From contig PCBI01000002.1 in NCBI GenBank assembly GCA_002730875.1, positions 131,358 through 195,357 on the forward strand: a DNA stretch of 64,000 bases, given 5' to 3'. The notes below the pieces were generated by a model. The model had not been told where the DNA came from. It ran no database searches and saw only the letters and a list, made by a program, of their open reading frames with translations. The position numbers and the translations under genes are program-made. Positions 47,168 to 56,568 of this stretch are shown piece by piece (positions within the stretch are counted from its first letter, which is position 1; every line of letters starts with the position of its first letter). This stretch comes from Spirochaetaceae bacterium (GTDB lineage Bacteria > Spirochaetota > Leptospiria > Leptospirales > Leptonemataceae).

Positions 47168-48036
47168 AGTTTCAGTTTCTCCAGAATGTCTGCGATTCGG
47201 TAATCCGGACTGTCCACTGTCGTTGTATGAATGGAATAATCCAGAATGAGGCTGCGAATCTCGAAGTAGATATGGTGAAAGCGTTCCTGGATCTGCTCTT
47301 CTCTGGGACCGCTGGACAGAACCAGATGGGACACAGGGGTAAGCGATACTAGCGTGTCGCGCTTTTTCAGGTTCGATTTGATTGTCTTGCGGATTTCTTC
47401 AATGATTTCCAGAGTCCAGAATTCGCCTACTTCCTCAATGTATCTAGTCAGGTCTTGAAAAAGAAAATGAGATATTGTAACGGGCTGCGCTTTTTCCAGC
47501 GCGCGCTTGATTCGACTGCCAAGGTAAGCGGAAAGATCCTGTACCGAATCGATCCAGTTTTCAGGATTTCGTCCGGCATCGGCGCGTAATATCCTGATTA
47601 TCACTGGCATCAACTCGCCGGCAAGTAGATGACGAATCAGATGAGAGCTTTTGGAGGGCACCACGGCCTGAATGCTGGCTTCCTTGCGGTTGATTCGAAT
47701 GGATTCCAGTCCTTCGAAGGGCGCGGGCCCGGGTTCGTCCCAGTACTTCCATTCCTTCAAAGGGATACCAAAATAGTACACCGGCTTGCGGTGATGTAGA
47801 ATCATGGCCTGCAGGCAACCGCTACGCAGGAAATTCTGATAATACAACCATTCGCCCGGATCGTTCCCATCAGAAAGCCTTCGGGTGGTAGCATGGACCA
47901 GCTCAAGGTAATCCCGGCGGTGGTTTTCCGGAATAGAATTCAGGGCCTCTTTCCACGCTTGCTCCAGCTGGCTCTGACGCTCGGCCAGGATGGAGGTGGG
48001 CTCCGGAAATACCAGTTCTGTGCCCGGTTGGCTCAT
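47164..48036 (-). CDS. cytoplasmic protein of unknown function, coupled to argH
   Basis: A 290-residue soluble protein that I do not recognise. It has no signal peptide or membrane segment; the second half is helical (YLGSRIKRALEKAQ; LEIIEEIRKTIKSNLKKRD) and the middle beta-rich (AMILHHRKPVYYFGIPLKEW). Its stop codon overlaps the argH start, so expression is coupled. About 110 bp before its start lies a perfect 34-bp palindrome, a candidate operator. Proteins with this look occur in leptospires, but that is an impression, not a search. Confidence 0.6.
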   Translation of the reverse strand: MSQPGTELVFPEPTSILAERQSQLEQAWKEALNSIPENHRRDYLELVHATTRRLSDGNDPGEWLYYQNFLRSGCLQAMILHHRKPVYYFGIPLKEWKYWDEPGPAPFEGLESIRINRKEASIQAVVPSKSSHLIRHLLAGELMPVIIRILRADAGRNPENWIDSVQDLSAYLGSRIKRALEKAQPVTISHFLFQDLTRYIEEVGEFWTLEIIEEIRKTIKSNLKKRDTLVSLTPVSHLVLSSGPREEQIQERFHHIYFEIRSLILDYSIHTTTVDSPDYRIADILEKLKL

Positions 48037-48144
48037 CAGTTCCAGGATGAACTATCCATTCTTGACGGCAACTGTAAATGAATGTGTGTTCCGGGTTTCG
48101 GCTAGGGCTCGCTGAGGTACGGTTTCTCGACGGGTTGTCATATT

Positions 48145-48178
48145 GCAATAACGCAATATTGCAATATTGCGTTATTGC
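48145..48178. promoter_or_regulatory. perfect 34-bp AT-rich palindrome
   Basis: Left arm GCAATAACGCAATATT (16 bases), central GC, right arm AATATTGCGTTATTGC; every base pairs. It sits between the cysK terminator and the start of the unknown gene, around where that gene's promoter should be. Its size fits a dimeric or tetrameric repressor site (TetR/MarR-like). It has no T-run, so it is unlikely to be a terminator. Confidence 0.55.
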
Positions 48179-48213
48179 GAAAAGAGCCCAGCGGCACTGA
48201 ATTGAGACTGTAC

Positions 48214-48242
48214 AAAAAAAAGGGGCCTCTGAAGACCCCTCT
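48214..48242 (-). terminator. rho-independent terminator of cysK
   Basis: On the minus strand: GGGGTCT, loop TCAG, AGGCCCC-type right arm (one G-U pair), then eight T residues (48221-48214). It lies about 50 bases after the cysK stop codon. Confidence 0.85.
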
Positions 48243-48290
48243 TTCGGCCGTCCGGCGATTATCTCGGAGGGCCACAATGCGGATTATATC

Positions 48291-49283
48291 TTAGATCACG
48301 CTTTCTGACGCTGTAGCGCCTTCCACTCCCGCAAACATGCCTTCGAACAGCACGCTGGAAAGATAACGCTCTCCTGCATCTGGCAGAATTACCACAATGT
48401 TTTTGCCGTCGTTTTCAGGCTTCTTTGCCTGGCGAATGGCAGCCACCGCCGCAGCGCCGCAGGAAATACCGCAAAGGATTCCTTCCTCTTTAGCCAATCG
48501 ACGAGCCATTTCCACGGATTCGTCGTTACTGACCTGCTCCACCTCATCCACGATGCTCAGATCCAGGTTTTTGGGGACAAAACCAGCCCCTATTCCCTGG
48601 ATCTTGTGGGGCCCAGGAGTAGGTTCTTCGCCCTTGATGGTCTGGGCAATCACCGGAGAATGCACGGGCTCAACAGCTACTGATGTAATCGCTTTTTTCT
48701 TTCCGTTTTTGATATAGCGGCTAACGCCAGTAATGGTGCCACCGGTTCCTACGCCCGCTACCAGGATGTCGATGTTTCCGTCTGTATCTTCCCAGATCTC
48801 AGGTCCGGTGGTTTGCTCATGGATGGCAGGGTTGGCCGGGTTATCGAATTGCTGGGGCAGGAAGTATTTTGCCGGGTCGCTTTCTGCGATTTCTGCGGCC
48901 TTCTGAATGGCTCCTTTCATTCCTTTGGCCGCTTCGGTTAGCACCAGATTTGCCCCGAATGCCTTCAGAACCTTTCTGCGCTCCAGGGACATAGATTCGG
49001 GCATGGTCAGGGTAAGCTTGTACCCACGGGCTGCGGCAACGAAGGCCAGGGCAATACCGGTATTTCCGGAGGTGGGCTCAACAATTTCCATGCCTTTCTT
49101 GAGTTTGCCGCTTTTCTCTGCTTCCCAGATCATGTTGGCGCCAATGCGGCATTTTACCGAATATGCCGGGTTTCTTCCTTCAACCTTGGCGTACACATTG
49201 GCATAGGCCCCTTCCGTTACTCGATTTAGCTTTACCAGGGGGGTTCTTCCAATGGCCAGCGAATTATCTTCATAGACTCTCAT
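48291..49283 (-). CDS. cysK: cysteine synthase A (O-acetylserine sulfhydrylase)
   Basis: PLP enzyme joining O-acetylserine and sulfide to cysteine. 330 aa. The PLP Lys lies in [14 protein letters not shown] (near residue 44), the substrate loop is [11 protein letters not shown] and the phosphate-cup is [11 protein letters not shown]. The motif SVKCRIG is typical of the CysK rather than the CysM type. Strong ribosome binding site (AGGAG, eight bases before ATG). Single gene between its terminator and an upstream inverted repeat that may be its operator. Confidence 0.95.
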   Translation of the reverse strand: MRVYEDNSLAIGRTPLVKLNRVTEGAYANVYAKVEGRNPAYSVKCRIGANMIWEAEKSGKLKKGMEIVEPTSGNTGIALAFVAAARGYKLTLTMPESMSLERRKVLKAFGANLVLTEAAKGMKGAIQKAAEIAESDPAKYFLPQQFDNPANPAIHEQTTGPEIWEDTDGNIDILVAGVGTGGTITGVSRYIKNGKKKAITSVAVEPVHSPVIAQTIKGEEPTPGPHKIQGIGAGFVPKNLDLSIVDEVEQVSNDESVEMARRLAKEEGILCGISCGAAAVAAIRQAKKPENDGKNIVVILPDAGERYLSSVLFEGMFAGVEGATASESVI

Positions 49284-49369
49284 AATTCAATCTCCTGTTC
49301 GGTTTCGAGCCGCCTGCGGCAGATATCCGTAGCGCCACTCCCGGGGTCTTGCCCCTCCGATCTTTTCTT

Positions 49370-49394
49370 AATTCCTACAAAAATAGTGGGAATT
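49370..49394 (-). promoter_or_regulatory. inverted repeat upstream of cysK, possible repressor site
   Basis: AATTCCTAC and GTGGGAATT are arms of a dyad (8 of 9 bases pair) separated by AAAAATA, about 87 bases before the cysK ATG. On the cysK strand a TTGACC and a TATTTT flank or overlap it, though at a short spacing. AATTCC...GGAATT dyads are the kind of site bound by CymR-type Rrf2 regulators of cysteine genes in Firmicutes; assigning that regulator here is a guess. Confidence 0.4.
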
Positions 49395-49587
49395 GTGCGG
49401 GTCAACAAAAAAATCCGGACCGGCATCCGAATTCCTCCGGGAGTCGCACGTGGCGCGCAACGGCCCCCAGTTCTGAGCTGCGAAGGCCGGTGCTCAGTGC
49501 CGAAAGCTAAAACGGAGATGGGTCATTCCTGCGAGATTCCGGCATGGAAATCGATGGGCCGGCGGAGCCTGGGGACGCTCATTTTCT

Positions 49588-50253
49588 ATGGAGTTTTTTT
49601 GGGGGGCGGGCGAGGTTTGGTTCGTGGCGGATCGAAAAAACCGGAATGCGGTTCAGCGCGTAGTCGACTTTCTCGGTTACGATGAAGTGTCTTTGTTCTG
49701 TCTGAATTATGCATTCTTGCTGATGGTGCTTATGGATTGGGAACTGCTGGTGATGTCCCTGGTAGTGTCTTTGAATCCACTGTTCTTCGTATATGGAATG
49801 AGCACTGTCATTAGTATGTATTTGTCGATCAAACACATCTGGCTCGTGCGAGAAAAGAGCACGCGAGAAGTGTTCTTTATGGTCGGAGGCGGGGGATGGC
49901 TCGCTGTTTCCCTGGCTTTCGTCAGCTGGAATCGGGTTTCGGGCGGGGACTGGCTTGGATATATCTTCGCCGCTTATTCGTTCTTTTACAATCTTCTAAT
50001 ATTGTGGTTCATGGGACTGATGGACGGTCTGGAGATTGCCCGGGAATTCTTGAGCGATCGGGAGGCCCATCTAATGGAAGCTACGGTTTCCATTGTTCTG
50101 GTTACGGTTCTGGCACTGTTTCTGCGCCTTTATCTGGAGTGGGAGTGGTGGCGAGCAATGAATGCTTGCATCTTTTATACCCTCAGCGCGAATAAACTGC
50201 TACTGGGTTTCTGGCATGAATGGCAGGTGCGCAACCGTGGGAAGGCCGATTAG
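49588..50253 (+). CDS. multi-pass membrane protein of unknown function
   Basis: A 221-residue protein with six or seven hydrophobic segments, rich in Trp, Phe and Leu (LLMVLMDWELLVMSLVV; VTVLALFLRLYLEWEWW). No motif recognised. The stretch of about 300 bp before it, shared with cysK, holds no other gene. Its end overlaps that of the convergent lipoprotein gene by four bases. Confidence 0.65.
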   Translation: MEFFWGAGEVWFVADRKNRNAVQRVVDFLGYDEVSLFCLNYAFLLMVLMDWELLVMSLVVSLNPLFFVYGMSTVISMYLSIKHIWLVREKSTREVFFMVGGGGWLAVSLAFVSWNRVSGGDWLGYIFAAYSFFYNLLILWFMGLMDGLEIAREFLSDREAHLMEATVSIVLVTVLALFLRLYLEWEWWRAMNACIFYTLSANKLLLGFWHEWQVRNRGKAD

Positions 50254-50537
50254 GGCAGGGCATTTAGCGCCGCGCGCAGGAACCGAAAATCCACCGGAAA
50301 GTTGCATCCAATTTCCTTGGCTCGAGGCTTCGGGGCAGCCCCGGTTGAAATCTCCGGTTTGATGGTCGAGGTTTGCATAGAGCGGTTAGCGGTGGGCTGT
50401 TCTTCAAGCCGGAATTCTCGGACTGTGTCATTGCGGTGGTCCATTTTGGAGACGGGTAGGTGATGCTGCTTCATCGCGCATCCAGGCGACCAGGAAAGCA
50501 TCCAGGCCAAAAAAAGAATGGTGCTGTAGACTCTCAT
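50250..50537 (-). CDS. small lipoprotein of unknown function
   Basis: About 95 residues, starting MRVYSTILFLAWMLSWSPGC with a spirochaete-type lipobox (SPGC). The mature part is hydrophilic, with no recognised domain and one more Cys (EIGCNF). An ATG at 50558 would add seven residues in front of the signal. Convergent with the membrane-protein gene. Confidence 0.55.
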   Translation of the reverse strand: MRVYSTILFLAWMLSWSPGCAMKQHHLPVSKMDHRNDTVREFRLEEQPTANRSMQTSTIKPEISTGAAPKPRAKEIGCNFPVDFRFLRAALNALP

Positions 50538-50634
50538 CTGTCGCTCAAGACGGCTCATAGTATGCTAACGTCAAGTCGATTCAATCCTCATCCTTCCAGT
50601 TTCTCAATATACAGGGAGGAATCCTGAATTCTGG

Positions 50635-51333
50635 CTATGGGTCGGTTTCGTAATTGCGTTTCTGGTTCCTGCGGACCAAAAGGAAAATAGCGATTCCGAT
50701 CGCCGGTATGGCGAAGAAAATGAGCGCTGCGGCCCAATTGTCTGGATTCGCAATAATTACAAGTACGCCCAGAGCAAAGAATGCAAATAGTACCAACCCG
50801 GCGATGATCAGTCCCAGCATGGCCATGGGCTTCGCTTCCAGTCGGGTCTGTTCTTTTGTATCGCCTTTTGCTTTGTAGAGGGCCCGGTAAGTCAGGATAA
50901 GGATTATACCCCCCAGCACTGTGAAGATGACACCCAGAACCAGCGTCCTTCCATAGATAGGCTTACCTGGAAGCCAGCTCAGAGCCAGCCATGCGAAGGT
51001 GGATCCCACGCCGAAGAAGATCCAGCCAACAAATCGCCCCGTCCATTGTCGGGGAACCCTGGTTTGTTGTGCCGTGCGGGGAGCATTCAGCGCTACGTAG
51101 GTATCCTTCTCGGACACATCCGATCGCATGTTCAGGATAATGCGGCCAATGATTGTGAAGACTACCATTAGCCATGCCAGGGCAAGATAACCGGATGGAT
51201 GTAAATCGGGATTTCCATCCATGAAGCCCATTACAGCCCGGCCGATAAATCCGATTCCCATTACGACGCCAATGAACTGGAAAAGATAGCCAGCCATTGT
51301 TAGCCTGAAATCTTTGCCCGTTCCCAATCGCAT
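50635..51333 (-). CDS. multi-pass membrane protein of unknown function
   Basis: A 232-residue inner-membrane protein with six hydrophobic segments (e.g. LFQFIGVVMGIGFIGRAV; LVLGVIFTVLGGIILIL; LIIAGLVLFAFFALGVL) and short basic cytoplasmic loops. The C-terminus is basic (RRNQKRNYE). No family recognised. Stands alone, divergent from the third hybrid kinase. Confidence 0.65.
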   Translation of the reverse strand: MRLGTGKDFRLTMAGYLFQFIGVVMGIGFIGRAVMGFMDGNPDLHPSGYLALAWLMVVFTIIGRIILNMRSDVSEKDTYVALNAPRTAQQTRVPRQWTGRFVGWIFFGVGSTFAWLALSWLPGKPIYGRTLVLGVIFTVLGGIILILTYRALYKAKGDTKEQTRLEAKPMAMLGLIIAGLVLFAFFALGVLVIIANPDNWAAALIFFAIPAIGIAIFLLVRRNQKRNYETDP

Positions 51334-51626
51334 ACTCTAGCATTACATCCTTGTGCATGATGTCAAGGGGTTGGCATTTTGCACGCAATTTCATATTTCT
51401 GCTTTACTTATGTTGCAGTCAGGTTCCAATGAAAGCAATTGAATACGCTGTATTTCCAATTCCACTCCGGGACGTTGCTGTGCGAAGTCGAAGCAGATGG
51501 ATTCCAGCCATTCTACTTTAAGGTTTGCGCTAACGTTTCTTGTCCTTCCCTGGCCAAGCTTTATGTAGAAGCCAGGTCTCTGTATGCTGTTCGACCCGCC
51601 GCTTTCTCAGGCGGGAGGAGCCTTTG

Positions 51627-53570
51627 ATGGACTTATGGAGCCTGGACAATGCAGATCCATTAACGCTTCAGAGGACTCTGTCTGCGATCTTTCAGTCCTC
51701 CGCAGATGCAATCATTGCGGAGAGTCTGGACGGGAGAATCTATGGCTGGAACCCTGCGGCTGAAGCTATCTTCGGCTACAGCTCGGAAGAGATACGGGGC
51801 ACCTCCATTTTCGATCTAATGCCAGAACAATCCAGAGAGCAGAAGCGAGAAATTGTAAGGCGGGTTCAATCCGGCGCCACGGTGAAGGAAGAGGTTCTGA
51901 GACTGAATCGGGCCGGCCAATCCATACGCCTGGAAATCACCGTGTCCCCCATCAAGTCCGAGTCAGGAACGGTGATTGCTATTCTAGTAGTAGCGAAGGA
52001 TCTAAGTCGACTCTACAACGAAAGGAAACTCAAGGATAGATTGGGGCTTCTTCTGGATCGTTCCTTCGATGAGATCTTCATTTTTGCTGCAGACACCTTT
52101 CTATTTCAGGAAGTGAGCCCCGGGGCTCGAAGGAATCTGGGCTATTCCATGGATGAACTCAAATCACTTACCCCTCTGGATATTAAGCCAGAGTTCACAG
52201 AGGATCAATTTCAGGATCTGGTGCAGCCTCTACTTACCGGAGAAATGGAAATCCGGGTTTTTACAACAGTTCATCGTAGAAGAGATGGTAGCCTGTATCC
52301 GGTGGAGGTGCGGCTGCAGCTATTGCCCGAAAGCCCTCCTTGCTTTATTGCCATTATCCTGGATCGCACAGAGTTGCAAAAGTATCAGAATCAAATACTC
52401 AGCGCTCAGAAAAAAGCAAACGAGGCCAGCGCAGCCAAGAGTCGTTTTCTGGCCAACATGAGTCATGAAATTCGCACACCTTTGAATGGGGTTATTGGAA
52501 TGGCCACCCTCCTACGGGATCAGAAACTGGATTCGGAAGGGCGAGGGTATCTGGACATTGTAATTCAGTCCGGAAAGCATGTACTGGGTTTACTCAACAG
52601 TATTCTGGAATTCTCAAGAATGGAGGCCGGATATCTAACGCTGCAGCGGATGCCCCTGGATTTCATCCAGGTGATTCGTAATACTGTGGATGTAATGTCA
52701 TTCAAGGCATCCGAATCCCAGGTAAGCATCCAGTTGGAGACCCATGGATTGCCCGGATTGATCCTGGGAGACTCCGGACGAATCACTCAGTTGCTAATGA
52801 ATCTGCTGGATAATGCCATCAAGTTCTCCACCGGACCTGTCGTTCGTTTGCTGACCAGAACAGAGCCGGATGGACAGATCTACTGCGAAATCTGCAATGA
52901 AGCCACCCATCTGAGCGAGCAGGATCTGGATCACGTCTTCTCTGCATTTTATCAGGCAGACTTGGGGGCTGAGTACAGAGGATCCGGTCTTGGTCTGGCC
53001 ATATGCAAAGAGCTGGTTAGCAGAATGCACGGGACCATTGGGGTGAAGAATGATACATTGAATGCAAATCCGGCTGTATGCTTCTGGTTTAGGTTTCCTT
53101 TCGAAAAGGCTATTGCCCTGGAGGGACCCTCGGGTGAGACCCTGGAGCTTCTCGACGGATTGCGTATGCTAATTGTAGAAGACGATCCAGTGAGTCAGCT
53201 GGTTACCGGACGGATGCTGGAGAGCTACGGCTGCGAAACCGAGGTCGTCTCCAATGGACGAGAGGCCCTGGAGATCATAGAGCGTCATCGCTTTGATGGA
53301 ATCTTTATGGATTGTAGGATGCCTGTGATGGATGGAATTGAATGCGCACGCTTAATCCGGGTTCATCCCGATGAGCGAAATCGAACGGTGCCCATCGTGG
53401 CCTTGTCTGCCGGGCTCATGGATGAAGAAAGAAGGAAGTGTTTGGAGGCAGGAATGGAGGACTTTCTGAGCAAGCCACTTCTGGAGGAGGATTTGAGGCA
53501 GGTTCTTGGCCGCTGGTTTTCTAAGAAATCTGGCCCCCAAGGCAAGAACGGAATCGTCGAATATGAATGA
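51627..53570 (+). CDS. PAS-PAS hybrid histidine kinase with receiver domain
   Basis: A 647-residue cytoplasmic hybrid kinase. The start at 51627 has a strong ribosome binding site (GGGAGGAG eight bases upstream). Order: PAS (SIFQSSADAIIAES at about 20), second PAS (about 140-260), HisKA (MSHEIRTPLNG, His280), HATPase (LLDNAIKF; GSGLGLAIC) and a receiver (IVEDDPVSQ, MDCRMPVMDG with Asp562, LSKPL). No membrane helix, so the signal is internal. The stop overlaps the start of the exported 163-residue protein (ATGA). The gene's start also overlaps the stop of a 62-codon TTG-initiated frame (TGATG), whose reality is doubtful. Confidence 0.93.
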   Translation: MDLWSLDNADPLTLQRTLSAIFQSSADAIIAESLDGRIYGWNPAAEAIFGYSSEEIRGTSIFDLMPEQSREQKREIVRRVQSGATVKEEVLRLNRAGQSIRLEITVSPIKSESGTVIAILVVAKDLSRLYNERKLKDRLGLLLDRSFDEIFIFAADTFLFQEVSPGARRNLGYSMDELKSLTPLDIKPEFTEDQFQDLVQPLLTGEMEIRVFTTVHRRRDGSLYPVEVRLQLLPESPPCFIAIILDRTELQKYQNQILSAQKKANEASAAKSRFLANMSHEIRTPLNGVIGMATLLRDQKLDSEGRGYLDIVIQSGKHVLGLLNSILEFSRMEAGYLTLQRMPLDFIQVIRNTVDVMSFKASESQVSIQLETHGLPGLILGDSGRITQLLMNLLDNAIKFSTGPVVRLLTRTEPDGQIYCEICNEATHLSEQDLDHVFSAFYQADLGAEYRGSGLGLAICKELVSRMHGTIGVKNDTLNANPAVCFWFRFPFEKAIALEGPSGETLELLDGLRMLIVEDDPVSQLVTGRMLESYGCETEVVSNGREALEIIERHRFDGIFMDCRMPVMDGIECARLIRVHPDERNRTVPIVALSAGLMDEERRKCLEAGMEDFLSKPLLEEDLRQVLGRWFSKKSGPQGKNGIVEYE

Positions 53571-54058
53571 AGCGAAGTCGTCTTATAAATATGAATCTAC
53601 GGTCCATACTTCCGACATTTCTTGCGTTGCTCCTTATAGTTTCTGCGAGCCGGCCCGCGTCGATTCAGGCCGATTCTGCGGAGTTTCTCAAAGGCCTGGA
53701 AGGATTCAGACAAAGTGCATGCACGGGCTCCGTTGAAGGCATCCACAGTCATTTCGATTATTCCCGAATTCGGGATTTCTGGTTCCGAAATGAAAGCTAT
53801 TCGGATTCTGAATGCCAAAGCAAGATCAATGCATTTAAGCGAGCTGTGGCAGACTGGACAAAGCTAAAGAAGAATTCGCCGCTGTGCACGTTCACCGTAA
53901 AGGATCAGAATTCGTCGGTTTTTGCGCTGGAGTTTCGATACATGTATTCCTATCTGAGCGGTCCCTGGCGTGTGGAAATGCGCAATGGAAAGGCGGTCGT
54001 TGTAGAGCTACCTCGCCCGCCTGAACCGGCGCCGTACGGATGCGGTCTGCCCGACTGA
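53567..54058 (+). CDS. exported protein of unknown function, coupled to the kinase gene
   Basis: A 163-residue protein with an N-terminal signal peptide (SILPTFLALLLIVSASRPASIQA, cut likely after IQA). The mature domain has four cysteines (SACTG, SECQS, LCTFT, YGCGL), suggesting two disulfides. Its start codon overlaps the kinase stop (ATGA), so it is made with the kinase and could be a linked envelope component, although the kinase itself appears cytoplasmic. No family recognised. Confidence 0.7.
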   Translation: MKRSRLINMNLRSILPTFLALLLIVSASRPASIQADSAEFLKGLEGFRQSACTGSVEGIHSHFDYSRIRDFWFRNESYSDSECQSKINAFKRAVADWTKLKKNSPLCTFTVKDQNSSVFALEFRYMYSYLSGPWRVEMRNGKAVVVELPRPPEPAPYGCGLPD

Positions 54059-54323
54059 TCCTTTCGGATCGCCACCGGTGAATTTCCCTGCTCGCCGGAG
54101 GGGCGCCTGGTCTGCAAGAAGCGAAAATGCAGTATAGAATGTAGTCTATAGTTTCTGATCTCCGGGATAGGTCGGGATTCGGCGCTCGCCTCCGGGATTA
54201 GCTTAATTCTCTTCGGCTACTCTGAATGCCTGTGCGGTAGGCACCACGAGAAAGCAGATACCGCCCCGGGCAAAGACGTTGCCCGGGATGGCAATTACAT
54301 AGCTGCAAAGGTTTGTATCGCAA

Positions 54324-56090
54324 TTATGCGGTAGCCTTTGCGAAGGCGGCCGCCGCTCTCTGGAGCTTCATCTTGTTTCCCGCAACCATTGCCAGGGAAT
54401 CCAGATGATACTGTTCGGTGAGCGCGGATCGTTTGTCCAGGTCGTCACCGGTTAGCCTTTGCATGGATTTTTCCAGAAGCAGGCCGCAGAGAAAACGAGC
54501 GGCAGTTTCAACTACTTCGAAGGCAAGCTCGTCTTTCTTTGCGCCGGAACTGATGGAGCGATAGTTCTGAACGCACTCCTCCAGGCTTTCTCGCAGGGAA
54601 ACCAGATCCTGGCTGGCATCCAGACCATTCATCTGTTGATCGATGTAATTCCTTAGAACGCCGGTGGGGGACATGCCGGCAACCACGCCGCCGATGGCGG
54701 CCACGGTCTGGAGTTGCGTTGTGCCTTCGTAGATGGTTGTGATTCGGCTATCCCGATAGATACGGGCAACGTCATACTCTTCGGTGTAGCCGGCTCCTCC
54801 GTGGATTTGTATTGCGTCGTCGGCCACATCGATACAGCCTTCGGAAGCGTAGTACTTGCTCAAAGGAGTTAGTAGATCGGCCATTTTTTCCCAGAATCTG
54901 AGCGTCTCGTCTTTGTTGACATCTTTCTCGGATTTACCTTCTTCCTTAAGCAGATGCTCCTTTCTCCAGTGATACAGATCAATGGAGCGAGCTGCTTCGA
55001 TTACCAGCGCCCTGGAAGCTACGATTTCTCGTTCCATCTTATCCAGCATCTTTCTTACCGCAGGAATCTGCTCAATGGGTTTGCCGAATTGAATTCTCTC
55101 GGAGGCATACTTTTTGGCTTCGAAGTAGGCGCCGTTGGCAATTCCCAGGGATTGAGCGGCGATGGTTAATCGTGCGGCATTCATCATTCCCATGCTGTAT
55201 TTCACCAGTCCATACCCGGTCTTTCCGATGAGCTCGCCCGGGGCGTCTTCGAACACTACTTCGCAGGTAGGCGAGCAATGAAGGCCCATCTTGTGTTCAA
55301 TGTTGGCAACATGGACATCTTCGCCCTTTACCAGGAAGAAAGAAAGTCCTCGAGCGCCGCTGGTGGGGGATCCAGTGCGAGCCAGTGTGAGAATGACGCT
55401 GGGTGCATCAATATAACCGCAGGCATGCGTAATAAATCGCTTTGTACCGGTCAGCCTGTATGTTCCGTCTTCCCCGAGCACTGCCTTCGTTTGTACGCTG
55501 GGCAGATCGGAGCCGTAATTCGGTTCGGTAAGAGCCATGGCTGCGCTGTAGTTTCCGTCCGCGATTGCGGGTAGCCACTTTTCGCACATCTCCGGGCTTG
55601 CGTACCGTTCCATGATCTCTACAATGTTGATGTTGCCAAAAGCCAGGCAAAAGGCCGCATCGGCTCGAGCCGCAATGTCGCAGGCCAGAGCCTGAACAAC
55701 CACGGGTAATCCAAGGCCATGGTATTTTCGGCTGATGGCCATGGGCATCAATCCGGCATCGCGAAGAGCGGTGTAGCATTCTTCTTGCGCTTTGGGAAAC
55801 GTGACTTTACCGTCGGAGTACTTCAGACCTTCATGATCCATTTCCTGGCTTTTTTGTGCCACCAGGGTGCCCATCAATTCCCCGAGGGAGTCCAGTACCG
55901 ATGTATAATAATCCTTCGCTTCTTCCGTAGAAGAGGGAGCCATGGCCAGGTTTTCGGCCCCGGTTTCTTTGTATTTCTTCGCATCTCCGAAGCCCTGTTC
56001 GTAGGCTTCTACGATTTCTTTCCAGTCGATGAGGCTGTTATAGTTCAGCTGTAAGTCCGGATTGTCTTGAAAATAGTTACTTTTAATCAT
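54324..56090 (-). CDS. acyl-CoA dehydrogenase family protein (long form)
   Basis: FAD enzyme of fatty-acid or branched acyl-CoA beta-oxidation, 588 aa, longer than the usual 380 because of a C-terminal helical extension, as in AcdA/DmdC-like acyl-CoA dehydrogenases. Signature elements: ALTEPNYGSDLPSVQTKA, TGTKRFITHACGY, IQIHGGAGYTEEYDVARIYRDSR (given in pieces: IQIHGGAGYTEE and RIYRDSRITTIYEGT), with the catalytic-base region YEGTTQLQ. No electron-transfer flavoprotein or thiolase gene is adjacent. Substrate chain length unknown. Confidence 0.9.
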   Translation of the reverse strand: MIKSNYFQDNPDLQLNYNSLIDWKEIVEAYEQGFGDAKKYKETGAENLAMAPSSTEEAKDYYTSVLDSLGELMGTLVAQKSQEMDHEGLKYSDGKVTFPKAQEECYTALRDAGLMPMAISRKYHGLGLPVVVQALACDIAARADAAFCLAFGNINIVEIMERYASPEMCEKWLPAIADGNYSAAMALTEPNYGSDLPSVQTKAVLGEDGTYRLTGTKRFITHACGYIDAPSVILTLARTGSPTSGARGLSFFLVKGEDVHVANIEHKMGLHCSPTCEVVFEDAPGELIGKTGYGLVKYSMGMMNAARLTIAAQSLGIANGAYFEAKKYASERIQFGKPIEQIPAVRKMLDKMEREIVASRALVIEAARSIDLYHWRKEHLLKEEGKSEKDVNKDETLRFWEKMADLLTPLSKYYASEGCIDVADDAIQIHGGAGYTEEYDVARIYRDSRITTIYEGTTQLQTVAAIGGVVAGMSPTGVLRNYIDQQMNGLDASQDLVSLRESLEECVQNYRSISSGAKKDELAFEVVETAARFLCGLLLEKSMQRLTGDDLDKRSALTEQYHLDSLAMVAGNKMKLQRAAAAFAKATA

Positions 56091-56568
56091 TATTCTTCTT
56101 CTACAGTGTATTTCTTCTGATTCTGTCGCTACGCTATCTCCAGGCGAGCATTGTAAGGCGCGAACAGACCAAAATGGCTTCGGGCTGAAAAAACGTCAAG
56201 GTACCCTGAGAGGACGAATTCGGCCCTGGATCCCCCTGCGTCTCCGATGTAACAGGACCAACTCTGCGAGCGAACTATGGGTATGTCTTTCGGGAAGCCA
56301 CGGCCACCGAGGTCGGACGAAGGCAAAAGCGGGGGCAGAGACGGGGCTTGACTTGAGTCCGAAAATCAGGCTGCAAAAGCGCGGTAAAAGGGAATTTATG
56401 ACAGAATACTCAACAACACAGCTCCGGGTCCCAGGCCCATTCTTTCGTCGATTTTCCGCCTTCCTTTTCCGGGGATCCGCGCAGTCCGGCCGTAAGCATT
56501 CCGGCGGCCAGTTCGCCGGAGTCTCAGCCCTGGCGCCCAGGGCATCGGAGGAGTTGGTGGTTCCCGGA

